A DNA stretch of 63,300 bases, from NCBI GenBank assembly GCA_963730285.1, contig CAVSQY010000004.1:1-63300 (forward strand), in the 5' to 3' direction. The stretch is from JARDZU01 sp963730285 (GTDB taxonomy: Bacteria; Actinomycetota; Acidimicrobiia; Spongiisociales; ZC4RG35). The notes below the pieces were generated by a model, which was given only the letters and a program-made list of their open reading frames with translations, did no database searches and was not told the origin of the DNA. Position numbers and translations under genes: made by a program. Below are positions 33,692 through 42,421 of this stretch, piece after piece (the stretch's first letter is position 1; each line of letters starts with the position of its first letter).

Positions 33692-35485
33692 ATGTATTCC
33701 CAGGAAATGACTCCGTGGTCCGTCCTGCGCGACGGGACTCGCCTGATCTGGCGATTCGTGAAGGGGCATCCAGCCGCCTTCTGGCTCGCCGTGTCCGGTG
33801 CGGCTGTGTACGCCGGTGCCATCATCGCCTCGGCCAAGGTCATCGGGTGGGTCACCGACACCTTGATCATCCCGGCCTTGGACGACGGGGTGGAGGTTGG
33901 CGATCTTCTCTGGAAGTCTGCCGCTCTGATCCTCTCCGTAGCGGTGATCAAGGCCGCGGGTATCGTCCTGCGCCGCACCGCAGCCGGATGGCTATCGTTT
34001 CGCACCCGGCAGGATGTCCGCAACCAGCTGCTGGCGCATCAGCTGTCCCTGAAGATGTCCTGGTTCAACCGGCAGTCCATCGGTGACCTTTTGGCGGTCG
34101 CCGAGTCGGACGTCGATCAGGGAACCAACGTGTTGTCGCCGCTTCCCTACGCGACCGGGGTGACCCTCCTCCTGTTCGGCACCATCGCTTTGATCAGCTC
34201 CGTCGACCCATGGTTGGGTTTGGGGGCTTTCATCGGACTGGTGGTGGTGCTGGTGATTGACATCCGGGGGAGCTGGATCACCTACGGGCTCTGGGAGAAG
34301 GTGCAGGTGTCGAGGGGCAAGATCTCGGCCGTTGCCCACGAGTCTTTCGACGGGGCGCTGACTGTCAAATCGCTGGGTCGGGAGGACTATGTCTCCGACC
34401 ACTTCGGTCTCGTTTCCGATGAGGTCCGCGACCGCCTGATCACGGTCAACTCCACATGGGCGTCCTATCAGTCGGTGATACGGGTCTTGCCCCAGGTGAT
34501 GATCATCTCGCTGCTGGTGGTCGGGGCCATTCGGGTGGGGGCCGGGGCGGTCACCGCCGGTGACCTGGTCACCGTGTCATATCTCTTGGCGCTCCTCGCC
34601 TTTCCCGTTCAGTTGATCGGATTCGTCTTGTGGGACCTCGCCGGGAGCCTGGCCGGATGGCGCAGGGTCCAGGACGTCTTCGATGCCGACGAGCACATGA
34701 GATATGGCGAGGGAGAAGCCCGCCGGCCGGGAGGTCCGGCGAAGGTCGAGGGTGAAACGGTTGGCTTCTCCTATGGCACCGGGCCGCCGATCTTCGAAGG
34801 GCTCGAGCTTCGCCTACGGGCCGGCACCACCCTGGCGGTGGTCGGGCCCACCGGATCGGGGAAGTCGACGCTGAGTCTCCTCCTTGCCCGCCTGTGGGAC
34901 CCCGAGACCGGATCCATCCAGCTGGACGATGTCGACCTGCGCTCATTTGCCGGTTCCGAGCTCCCCAAGGAAGTGTCGTATGTGGCCCAGAACGCCTTTC
35001 TCTTCGACGATACCGTGGCGGGCAACATCACCCTTGCCGATGACTTCACCCGCTCCGAGGTGATCGCGGCATCGAAGCTGGCAGGGGCGGACACTTTCAT
35101 CGGGGAACTGCCCGACGGGTACGACACCCAGTTGGGTGAGCGCGGGACGACGCTGTCCGGTGGGCAGCGCCAGCGCATAGCCCTGGCCAGGGCCTTGATC
35201 CGAAAGCCGCGCCTCTTGATCCTGGATGACGCCACCTCCGCCGTCGACCCATCGGTGGAAGCCGAGATCCTCCGAAGCCTGAAGAGCGCTGCCCTTCCCT
35301 CCACCATCGTGGTCGTGGCCTATCGGCCGGCGTCGATACGCCTCGCCGACGAGGTCGTCTATGTCGACGAGGGTCGCGTCCTGGCCCACGGCCATCACGA
35401 TGAGCTGCTGAGGAGCACCCCCGGCTATGTCCGTCTCGTCCAGGCGTACGAGAAAGACGCCAAGCGACTGACAGGGGAGGGGTGA
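33692..35485 (+). CDS. ABC exporter subunit 1 (TMD-NBD, degenerate catalytic residue)
   Basis: A 597-residue half-transporter. Six membrane helices (about residues 20-320) precede a nucleotide-binding domain with Walker A GPTGSGKS near 384, the canonical signature LSGGQRQR near 488 and Walker B LLILDDATSAVD near 508. The residue after Walker B is Asp instead of the catalytic Glu, so this subunit contributes the impaired site of a heterodimer. It overlaps the next subunit by 4 bp (ATGA). The substrate is unknown; lipids or drugs are typical. Confidence 0.9.
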   Translation: MYSQEMTPWSVLRDGTRLIWRFVKGHPAAFWLAVSGAAVYAGAIIASAKVIGWVTDTLIIPALDDGVEVGDLLWKSAALILSVAVIKAAGIVLRRTAAGWLSFRTRQDVRNQLLAHQLSLKMSWFNRQSIGDLLAVAESDVDQGTNVLSPLPYATGVTLLLFGTIALISSVDPWLGLGAFIGLVVVLVIDIRGSWITYGLWEKVQVSRGKISAVAHESFDGALTVKSLGREDYVSDHFGLVSDEVRDRLITVNSTWASYQSVIRVLPQVMIISLLVVGAIRVGAGAVTAGDLVTVSYLLALLAFPVQLIGFVLWDLAGSLAGWRRVQDVFDADEHMRYGEGEARRPGGPAKVEGETVGFSYGTGPPIFEGLELRLRAGTTLAVVGPTGSGKSTLSLLLARLWDPETGSIQLDDVDLRSFAGSELPKEVSYVAQNAFLFDDTVAGNITLADDFTRSEVIAASKLAGADTFIGELPDGYDTQLGERGTTLSGGQRQRIALARALIRKPRLLILDDATSAVDPSVEAEILRSLKSAALPSTIVVVAYRPASIRLADEVVYVDEGRVLAHGHHDELLRSTPGYVRLVQAYEKDAKRLTGEG

Positions 35486-37248
35486 TGACCGAGGATAGGG
35501 CCACGGGAAGGGTGCTGGCACGGGCAATGAGCCTGGCGCCCGCTCTGAAGCACGGGCTGAGGCTCACCCTTGTCATGGCGACGTTGGGACAGGTCATAAC
35601 GGTGGTGACACCCATCGTCATCCAGAAGATCATCGACGATGACATCCTGGGGCAGGGTCGGGTGAACATGACCGGTGTCGGCATCAAAGCCGGTATCGCC
35701 CTGGCCGCCTTGACCGTTGGTGTGGTCGTGGCACGGGCATCGGTGCTGCGTCTGATTCGGTCTTCCTCCACCGGCCTTTCGGACCTGCGGACCATGACCT
35801 TTCGCCACCTCCTCAAGAGGTCGATACTCCACGTGGAGGCGGACCGGCGGGGCGACCTCGTCTCCAGGGTCACATCGGATGTGACAACCCTCCAGGAGTT
35901 CATGGAGTGGGGCGGGGTCGGTCTGGTCATCGCCACCAGCCAGGTGTTGCTCGCGCTGATCGCCATGTTGGTGTACCAGTGGCGCCTCGCCCTGGTGGCG
36001 CTATTAGGCGTGCTGCTCTACATGTTGCTGATGCGTTGGTTTCAGCGTGTCCTGGCTCGCAACTACGACCAGGTCCGTGGCGAGGTGGGCCGCTCTCTGG
36101 GCATCCTCGGCGAGTCGATCAGTGCCATACCCGTTGTGCGGGCGTATGGCATCGAGGGCTCCACCACCGTGAAGGTGGCTGACGCCTTGGAGCGACGTTT
36201 CTGGACCGAGTTCCGGACCGCGCGGTTCGGGAATGTGCTGTTCTCTTCTGCCGAAGTGTTTGCCGGGGCTCTGACCGCCTCGATCGTTGTAGGCGGCATC
36301 CTGATCGGGACTGCGCAAGGCATGACCGCCGGGACCCTTGTGGCCTTTCTCTTCCTGACCAACCTGCTGATCGAGCCACTTCAAATAGTGGTCGAGACGC
36401 TCGATTTTGCCCAGAGCGCCGGCTCAGGCCTTCGTCGAGTTCTCGGTGTCCTCGACAGTGAGGTCGAGATGCCAGACCCTGAGGTGCCCGAGGAGCTGCG
36501 CCCGGCCGGGCTGAGTGTCCAATTCCACGATGTGACCTTCTCTTACGCGACCGGTTCGGACGTCCTGCAAGGCATCACTGTCGACATACCGGTTGGGGCG
36601 CGTGTCGCCGTGGTCGGAGAGACCGGCTCCGGAAAGACCACCTTCGCCAAGCTGCTGGTGCGGCTGCTCGACCCATCGTCGGGCTCGGTCTCGATCAGTG
36701 GGGTGAACGCAAAGCGAATCGCCCAGGACGATCTTCGCAAGAGAGTGGCCTTCGTTCCACAGGAGGGCTTCCTCTTCGATGACACGGTCGCGGGCAACGT
36801 GCGCTACGGGAGACCGGGGGCAGACGATGCCGAAGTTTGGTCCGCATTCCACGAGTTGGGGATCGGCGAATGGGTTTCCGGCTTGCCCGATGGCCTGGAC
36901 ACCAGGGTCGGAGAGCGTGGTGGCAACCTCTCGGCCGGTGAGAGACAACTGGTCGCATTGGTGCGCGCCTGGATCGGCTCCCCCGACCTCCTGGTCCTCG
37001 ACGAGGCGACTTCCGCCGTCGACCCCGCCCTCGACGTGTCCCTGCGACAGGCCATGGAGCACCTAATCGAGGGTCGGACGTCGATCACCATCGCCCATCG
37101 GCTGGCCACGGCCGAGGCGTCCGACGAGATCCTCGTCTTCGACAAGGGGCGTCTTGTGGAGAGGGGGCCCCATCGTGACCTCCTTGCCCGCCCGGGCGTC
37201 TATGCATCCCTCTACGCAGACTGGGTCTCGGGCACCAAGTCGGTCTGA
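35482..37248 (+). CDS. ABC exporter subunit 2 (TMD-NBD, catalytic)
   Basis: A 588-residue half-transporter with six membrane helices. Its nucleotide-binding domain has Walker A GETGSGKT near 379, the variant signature LSAGERQ near 483 and Walker B LLVLDEATSAVD near 503, with the catalytic Glu intact. With subunit 1 this gives one consensus ATP site (this Glu plus the LSGGQ of subunit 1) and one degenerate site, as in known heterodimeric exporters such as BmrCD or TM287/288. Start ATG overlaps the previous stop. Confidence 0.91.
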   Translation: MMTEDRATGRVLARAMSLAPALKHGLRLTLVMATLGQVITVVTPIVIQKIIDDDILGQGRVNMTGVGIKAGIALAALTVGVVVARASVLRLIRSSSTGLSDLRTMTFRHLLKRSILHVEADRRGDLVSRVTSDVTTLQEFMEWGGVGLVIATSQVLLALIAMLVYQWRLALVALLGVLLYMLLMRWFQRVLARNYDQVRGEVGRSLGILGESISAIPVVRAYGIEGSTTVKVADALERRFWTEFRTARFGNVLFSSAEVFAGALTASIVVGGILIGTAQGMTAGTLVAFLFLTNLLIEPLQIVVETLDFAQSAGSGLRRVLGVLDSEVEMPDPEVPEELRPAGLSVQFHDVTFSYATGSDVLQGITVDIPVGARVAVVGETGSGKTTFAKLLVRLLDPSSGSVSISGVNAKRIAQDDLRKRVAFVPQEGFLFDDTVAGNVRYGRPGADDAEVWSAFHELGIGEWVSGLPDGLDTRVGERGGNLSAGERQLVALVRAWIGSPDLLVLDEATSAVDPALDVSLRQAMEHLIEGRTSITIAHRLATAEASDEILVFDKGRLVERGPHRDLLARPGVYASLYADWVSGTKSV

Positions 37249-38127
37249 TCAAACGTCGGGCGGTGGCACGTAGTGGCCTGTTGTGAATTTGCCGCCGTCG
37301 ACCGATATCTCCCACATCGAGCCCTTGGAGCAGAAGAACCGGGAGCTGAGGGCCAGACCTGCCCACATCATTCGATTGACCAGGGCCGGTATCACGTCGC
37401 CGTGTGAGCAGAGCACCGCATTGGCCCCGATCAAACCGTCCGCGAGAGCATAGGAGGCGTCGATATCGGCCTCTTCGGCCAATGCCTCGGAAATCTCCAC
37501 CTTCGCGCCGATCGTGGCGGCCAGGGGCTCCGCCGTCTGGAGGCATCGCTGATAGGGGCTGGTCACGATCCTCTCGATCCCGGTGTCGGCCAAGGACTCA
37601 GCGATCGCCTGTGCCTGTCGCTTCCCGCTCTTGGTCAGGGGACGGTCCTGGTCAAGCCCCTGCCATTTCTGGCGGTTTCCGGCGTTGCCATGACGGAGCA
37701 ATCGAAGCACCCCGGTTTGCGAGAGCTTCTTCAGGTCGGTCTCCAAGACCAGATTTCGATCGAACTCGTAGTCGAGCGTTTTCCCAACCTTGGATCGTGA
37801 GAGCCATTTGATCCGATCCACTTCCCGATTCTTCTTGAAACCGGGGCTGTCCGGGAGCGGCCTCATCGCGAACCAGGACACCTGCTTGATCCCGCCCGTC
37901 ACTCGATACCGCGTCGTCCCGATCGGCGTCACGATTCGACAGTGGTAACCGGTTTCCTCGAGCACCTCGCGAATGGCAGTTTCCTCGGGTGACTCGCCCG
38001 GGTCAGCCTTTCCCTTCGGGAATGACCAATCGTCGTAGGACGGGCGGTGGGCGACGAGCAGGCGGAGGTTCCCCTTGGCGGTCTTTCTGAAGACCACCCC
38101 ACCGGCTGCTGATATGACACGTGTCAC
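37249..38127 (-). CDS. mutT1: NUDIX hydrolase / histidine phosphatase fusion (MutT1-type)
   Basis: A 292-residue protein. The N-terminal NUDIX domain has the box beginning GKADPGESPEETAIREV and continuing LEETG, used to hydrolyse nucleoside diphosphate derivatives such as 8-oxo-dGTP. The C-terminal domain from about residue 140 is a histidine phosphatase with LLRHGNAG, TSPYQRCLQTAEPL and LCSHGD. The same fusion is MutT1 of mycobacteria, which sanitises oxidised nucleotides. Stop codons of this gene and the convergent ABC subunit are adjacent, with no gap. Confidence 0.9.
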   Translation of the reverse strand: MTRVISAAGGVVFRKTAKGNLRLLVAHRPSYDDWSFPKGKADPGESPEETAIREVLEETGYHCRIVTPIGTTRYRVTGGIKQVSWFAMRPLPDSPGFKKNREVDRIKWLSRSKVGKTLDYEFDRNLVLETDLKKLSQTGVLRLLRHGNAGNRQKWQGLDQDRPLTKSGKRQAQAIAESLADTGIERIVTSPYQRCLQTAEPLAATIGAKVEISEALAEEADIDASYALADGLIGANAVLCSHGDVIPALVNRMMWAGLALSSRFFCSKGSMWEISVDGGKFTTGHYVPPPDV

Positions 38128-38161
38128 GGGCTGGCAGCTTAGGTGCCGGAATGCATGATTC

Positions 38162-38386
38162 TCACTCCTGACCCAGCGACCAGATCGATCGGTGGGGGTG
38201 AACCACGGGCTCCTCGAGGAAGTCCTCGGCCCCGGTCAGGTCGATGGTCACGGTGGCGCATGTCAGACAGACCTGGCGCACGATCCCAGCCCCGATGTAT
38301 TGGGGCTCTCCATAGCTGTGATGTCCCTTCTTGCACGAGGACAGCTTGTGGCGACGAGCCTTCTCTCCGGGTCTCAGATGACTCAT
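38162..38386 (-). CDS. Small putative zinc-ribbon protein
   Basis: A 74-residue basic protein. SSCKKGHHSYGEPQ and VRQVCLTCATVTIDL together supply Cys-x4-5-His and Cys-x2-Cys, a plausible zinc site. The C-terminus (DFLEEPVVHPHRSIWSLGQE) is acidic/polar. Not recognised as a named family. It lies between mutT1 and a LOG-family gene on the same strand with gaps of about 35 bp, so it is probably in one transcript with them. Confidence 0.6.
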   Translation of the reverse strand: MSHLRPGEKARRHKLSSCKKGHHSYGEPQYIGAGIVRQVCLTCATVTIDLTGAEDFLEEPVVHPHRSIWSLGQE

Positions 38387-38419
38387 TGGTCGCCTGAGCC
38401 TATCGCGGCCCAGCAGGTG

Positions 38420-38971
38420 TCAGCTCTGGTCAAGGGAAGAAATCACCCAGTTGGCACCCTCATCCACCGTGGGCACCCATCTCACGTCCGCCGGGCTGGC
38501 CCCTGCCAGCTCCACAAGCGAGCGACCGACCTCACGCCAGGCGCGTCCCACTGCCGCGGTTGGAAGATGACCGTTGGAGCCACCGCGACGACTTATGTGG
38601 TTGAGGTTCCATGCGACGAAGAGCTCGGTTGCCGTGCCGATCGAACCCGGCAATGCGATGACGCCCCGGGAGCGTGTGACCATCGAGTTGATCCGGTCCA
38701 AGAGGCCATCGGCCTCGATCAACTCGGCCACATATGGATTGGCCTCGGAGCGACCAGGGAACAGGGTGGGGGCCGTTACTCCGATGACATGTCCTCCCGC
38801 CTCGGAAGCCCCCTTGGACGCCGCCTCCATCGTCCCTCCATAGCCACCGGTCACCACGCCGTATCCGGCCTGGGCGAGACGCGCCCCGAGTCTCACAGCA
38901 TCGGCCCACTCGCTGGCGTCCTGCTGAGTCTGAGATGATCCGAAGATTGCGACTACCGGCTCGGAGCTCAA
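38420..38971 (-). CDS. LOG-family Rossmann-fold protein
   Basis: A 183-residue protein with VVAIFGSSQTQQDASEW at the N-terminus, GYGVVTGGYGGTMEAASKGA and the motif LPGSIGTATELFVAWN, which corresponds to PGGxGTxxE of LOG-family phosphoribohydrolases and their relatives. Ser replaces the second Gly. Members release free bases from nucleotide 5'-monophosphates (cytokinin activation in plants); many bacterial ones are uncharacterised. Its start overlaps the stop of the E1 gene by 4 bp, so it is translated after E1. Confidence 0.8.
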   Translation of the reverse strand: MSSEPVVAIFGSSQTQQDASEWADAVRLGARLAQAGYGVVTGGYGGTMEAASKGASEAGGHVIGVTAPTLFPGRSEANPYVAELIEADGLLDRINSMVTRSRGVIALPGSIGTATELFVAWNLNHISRRGGSNGHLPTAAVGRAWREVGRSLVELAGASPADVRWVPTVDEGANWVISSLDQS

Positions 38972-41115
38972 CTATTCAGGGCCTGTTCGATTCCCAAGGC
39001 CACTCGGTCGACGTCTATCAGGGCATGTCGCTCTATAGCGAACTGGGGCCAGGGCACGTCGAATCCGGTGACTCGCACGATCGGGCCCTGGAGGTGGTAG
39101 AGGGCCTTCTCCGCAACGATCGCGGCCACGTCGGCGGCCACTCCGGCAGCGCCCTGTGGCTCCTGGATGAGCAGGAGGCGACCGGTCTTCGCCACCGAGT
39201 CGAGAACGGTCTCGCGGTCCCAGGGGAACAAAGTCCGAAGGTCGATCACCTCGATCGACGCGTCGGCCCGGGCGGCTGCCTTCAATGCCACCGGGACCAT
39301 CCCCCCGTAGGTGACCAGAGTCAGATCCTCTCCCTCCTGGCGAATTCGCGCTCTCCCGATCGGCAGCCGATAGCTGGCGGTGGGGACCTCTTCCTTCCCG
39401 GCCCGGTAGAGCACCTTGGGCTCGAGGAAGATGACCGGGTCATCTCCCTCCAAAGCCGAGGTGAGCAGGCCTTTGGCGTCGGTTGGGGTCGAGGGGCAGA
39501 TCACCACCAGACCGGGGGCATGCACGAAATAGGCCTCGGGAGAGTCACAGTGGTGCTCGTGAGCTCCAATGCCGGCTCCATTGGGGAACCGCACCACGAC
39601 GGGCACCGATGAATGGCCCCGAGTCCGAAAACGGAAGCGCCCCAAGTGGCTGACGATCTGGTCGAAGGCGGGATACACGAACCCATCGAACTGGATCTCG
39701 GCCACGGGTCGAGCCCCCGCCAGGGCCATCCCCACCGCAGAGCCGACAATCCCTGACTCGTTGAGCGGTGTGTCGATGACTCTGCCGTCACCGAACTTCT
39801 CTTGGAGGCCCTCGGTCACCCGAAAGACACCCCCGGCGACGCCGACATCCTCACCCAACACCACTACCGAAGGGTCGGCCGCCATGGCATCGGTGAGAGC
39901 GCTGTTGATGGCCTCTGCCATGTTCATCTGCTTGGTGGGGCCGTCGGGCAACCGGTCCTGGCCGACCTGCCACACCTCGTCTTCTGAGAAGACCGTCTCC
40001 GCCTCTCCATGAGATCTCTGCATCGCATGGAGCTGCTCTACAACCTGCGGCGGGATCTTGTGGAACCCATTTCGGATGGCGTCGTCCCGAGTGGGCAGCG
40101 GCTGGGCTTCGATCTCGGTGATGGCGGCTTCGACCCGTTCTGTGACCTCCATCGCGATCTTCGCACCCACTTGTTCATCCCACTCCCCACGACTCTCGAG
40201 GAAACGGCGAAGACGCTCGATGGGATCCTTCTTCCGCCACTTCGCCTCTTCGTCACGAGTCCTATAGAGACTCGGGTCGTCGGCAGTCGCATGCGGGCCG
40301 TAGCGATAGGTCAGGGCCTCGATCAGGGTTGGGCCACGCCCTTCACGCGCCCTCCTTGCCGCGACTTTGGTGGCGAGGTACATGGCGATGGGATCCATCC
40401 CGTCGACCCGAAGTCCCTCGAATCCGTATGCCTGCGCCTTCTGTGCGATGGTCTCGGCAGCGGTTTGCCTCTCGTATGGGACCGAGATGGCATAGAGGTT
40501 GTTGGCGCAGATGAAGACCGTTGGGGTCTTCCACACCCCTGCGAAGTTCATTCCCGAGTGAAAGTCGACCTCCGAGGTCGCCCCATCGCCGAAGTACACG
40601 GCGGTCACCGTGTCCTCACCCCGGAGCTTGGTCATGTACGAGTAGCCGACTGCGTGGGGCAATTGGGTGGCGATTGGGACGGTGACGATCCCGGTCCGGT
40701 ATTTCTCCATGTCCCAGCGGGCATTCGGCAGGCCCTTCCAATAGGCGAGCAGCACCTCGATCGGAAGGCCACGGCTGACCTGGACTGCATGTTCGCGATA
40801 GGAGGGAAACACGAAGTCTCGGGGCTCGAGGGCGAGAGCGGAGCCGATCTGGACCGCCTCCTGGCCCTCGAGCATGGCATAAGTCCCAATCCGCCCCTGC
40901 CTCTGAAGGGCGAGCATCCGCCGGTCGAGCTCGCGGGCGAGGACCATTTGGCGATACATCTGCTGATAGATCTCAGGATCGAGACCGGGGTCGTCGCCGA
41001 CCAGGCTCCCCTTGCGGTCGATGATCCGGAGGGCGCCCGTCTTGCCGTTGATATCGTTCTCGCTCGGGATCAATGCCTCCAATCCCCTGCCGAGACCGCC
41101 CCTGCGTGTTGTCAC
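38968..41115 (-). CDS. Fused alpha/beta 2-oxoacid dehydrogenase E1 with an N-terminal ParB-type box
   Basis: A 715-residue fusion of the two E1 subunits of a pyruvate or branched-chain 2-oxoacid dehydrogenase. The alpha part (from about residue 50) has MVLARELDRRMLALQRQGRI and the thiamine-diphosphate motif GDGATSEVDF ending at NNLYAI. The beta part (from about 395) has MNMAEAINSALTDAM and GEDVGVAGGVFR. Residues 4-17, RRGGLGRGLEALIP, are almost exactly the N-terminal box of ParB partition proteins and are foreign to E1. The GTG start at 41115 has a clear site (GAGGTGA, 6 nt away), so this leader is translated. No E2 or E3 gene is nearby. Confidence 0.9.
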   Translation of the reverse strand: MTTRRGGLGRGLEALIPSENDINGKTGALRIIDRKGSLVGDDPGLDPEIYQQMYRQMVLARELDRRMLALQRQGRIGTYAMLEGQEAVQIGSALALEPRDFVFPSYREHAVQVSRGLPIEVLLAYWKGLPNARWDMEKYRTGIVTVPIATQLPHAVGYSYMTKLRGEDTVTAVYFGDGATSEVDFHSGMNFAGVWKTPTVFICANNLYAISVPYERQTAAETIAQKAQAYGFEGLRVDGMDPIAMYLATKVAARRAREGRGPTLIEALTYRYGPHATADDPSLYRTRDEEAKWRKKDPIERLRRFLESRGEWDEQVGAKIAMEVTERVEAAITEIEAQPLPTRDDAIRNGFHKIPPQVVEQLHAMQRSHGEAETVFSEDEVWQVGQDRLPDGPTKQMNMAEAINSALTDAMAADPSVVVLGEDVGVAGGVFRVTEGLQEKFGDGRVIDTPLNESGIVGSAVGMALAGARPVAEIQFDGFVYPAFDQIVSHLGRFRFRTRGHSSVPVVVRFPNGAGIGAHEHHCDSPEAYFVHAPGLVVICPSTPTDAKGLLTSALEGDDPVIFLEPKVLYRAGKEEVPTASYRLPIGRARIRQEGEDLTLVTYGGMVPVALKAAARADASIEVIDLRTLFPWDRETVLDSVAKTGRLLLIQEPQGAAGVAADVAAIVAEKALYHLQGPIVRVTGFDVPWPQFAIERHALIDVDRVALGIEQALNS

Positions 41116-41260
41116 CGAATGTCACCTCGAATGGTATGCGAACGATCGTCCGCACGAGTCGGACGATCGGCCATATCAGAACCTGCGAACCTGTTCTCAA
41201 AGTCTGCCACAGATTCGACTGTGGCCAATCGGACCATTTACGCCCCGCTATCTTCTCGCT

Positions 41261-42349
41261 GTGCCCCGTTTCAGGCCCGATATCAGCGCTCTCACCGCAT
41301 ACGAACCGGGTCGTTCCCTCGAGGAGGTTTCTGAAGAGATCGGAATCCCGGTCAACAGGATCGTCAAGCTGGCCTCCAACGAGTCGTCTCATGGCCCCTT
41401 CCCCGGTGTGGTCGAAGCGGCTGCGCCGGCACTGGCGGAGTCGCACCGATATCCCGATAACGACTTCACGGCCCTTGCCGTAAAGCTCTCGGATCATCTC
41501 GGGGTGGACAAGCGGAGCCTGCTCTTCGGCAATGGGAGCGTTGCGCTGCTCAGCACGATCAGCCTCGCTTGTGGCGGCTCGGGTACGAGCGTGGTCTACG
41601 GCTGGCCCTCCTTCGTCATGTACCGACTCGCCTCCACCTGGGCCATGATGGAGAGGGTCGAGGTGGCACTCGATTCCCGACACACTCATGACCTGGAAGC
41701 GATGGCATCGGCCATCCGTCCCGACACCACCCTGGTCTTCTTGTGCAACCCGAACAACCCGACCGGCACCGTGGTCGAGTCGACCAAGATGGAAGAGTTC
41801 CTCGACAGCGTGCCGCAGTCGTGCCTGGTGGTGGTCGACGAGGCTTATCACGACTTCGCGACCGATGGTCGGTATCGGACGGCGCTTCCAATAGCCGTCG
41901 AGCGAGACAATGTGGTCGTCCTCCGCACCTTCTCCAAGATCTACGGCTTGGCCGGTCATCGCGTCGGTTACGCAGTCGGCCGTCCAGAGACTCTCACGAC
42001 TTTACGCAAGGCCCAGGCCCCCTTCAGCGTTTCGCAGGTTGGTCAGGTCGCCGCTGCAGCCTCACTCGCCGACACCTCGGAGTGGCGGCGACGGGTAGCC
42101 GTCAATGAGCAAGCGCGCCGCGAGGTGGAAGCAGCGCTCACGCACAGGGGAATCGAGCACTCGTCGAGCCAGGCGAACTTCGTCTATCTTCGCCTCGAAT
42201 TCCCATCCGTCGAGTCCGCCGACGCGTTGATGCGCCTTGGGGTGATCGTCCGGCCGATGTCAGGGTCGTGGTTGCGTGTCACCCTTGGGACAGATGCCGA
42301 GAATCAGGTCTTTCTCGACTCTCTAGATCTGGTCCTAGAGGGCCAATGA
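41261..42349 (+). CDS. hisC: Histidinol-phosphate aminotransferase-like PLP enzyme
   Basis: A 362-residue fold-type I aminotransferase. NRIVKLASNESSHGPFP at the N-terminus, FLCNPNNPTGTVV, VVDEAYHDFA and the PLP lysine in RTFSKIYGLAGHRVGYAVG are all typical of HisC. It probably transfers amino groups to imidazole-acetol phosphate or aromatic 2-oxoacids. No other his gene is nearby, so a phenylalanine/tyrosine role is possible. The GTG at 41261 is chosen. An in-frame extension to 41012 runs antisense to the E1 gene. Confidence 0.88.
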   Translation: MPRFRPDISALTAYEPGRSLEEVSEEIGIPVNRIVKLASNESSHGPFPGVVEAAAPALAESHRYPDNDFTALAVKLSDHLGVDKRSLLFGNGSVALLSTISLACGGSGTSVVYGWPSFVMYRLASTWAMMERVEVALDSRHTHDLEAMASAIRPDTTLVFLCNPNNPTGTVVESTKMEEFLDSVPQSCLVVVDEAYHDFATDGRYRTALPIAVERDNVVVLRTFSKIYGLAGHRVGYAVGRPETLTTLRKAQAPFSVSQVGQVAAAASLADTSEWRRRVAVNEQARREVEAALTHRGIEHSSSQANFVYLRLEFPSVESADALMRLGVIVRPMSGSWLRVTLGTDAENQVFLDSLDLVLEGQ

Positions 42350-42421
42350 CGTCGATTTGGGTTGGTCGTCGGGTCAAGGCACCATACGGTGTAATCCCCT
42401 CACTCTGATCCAGGAGTAACA

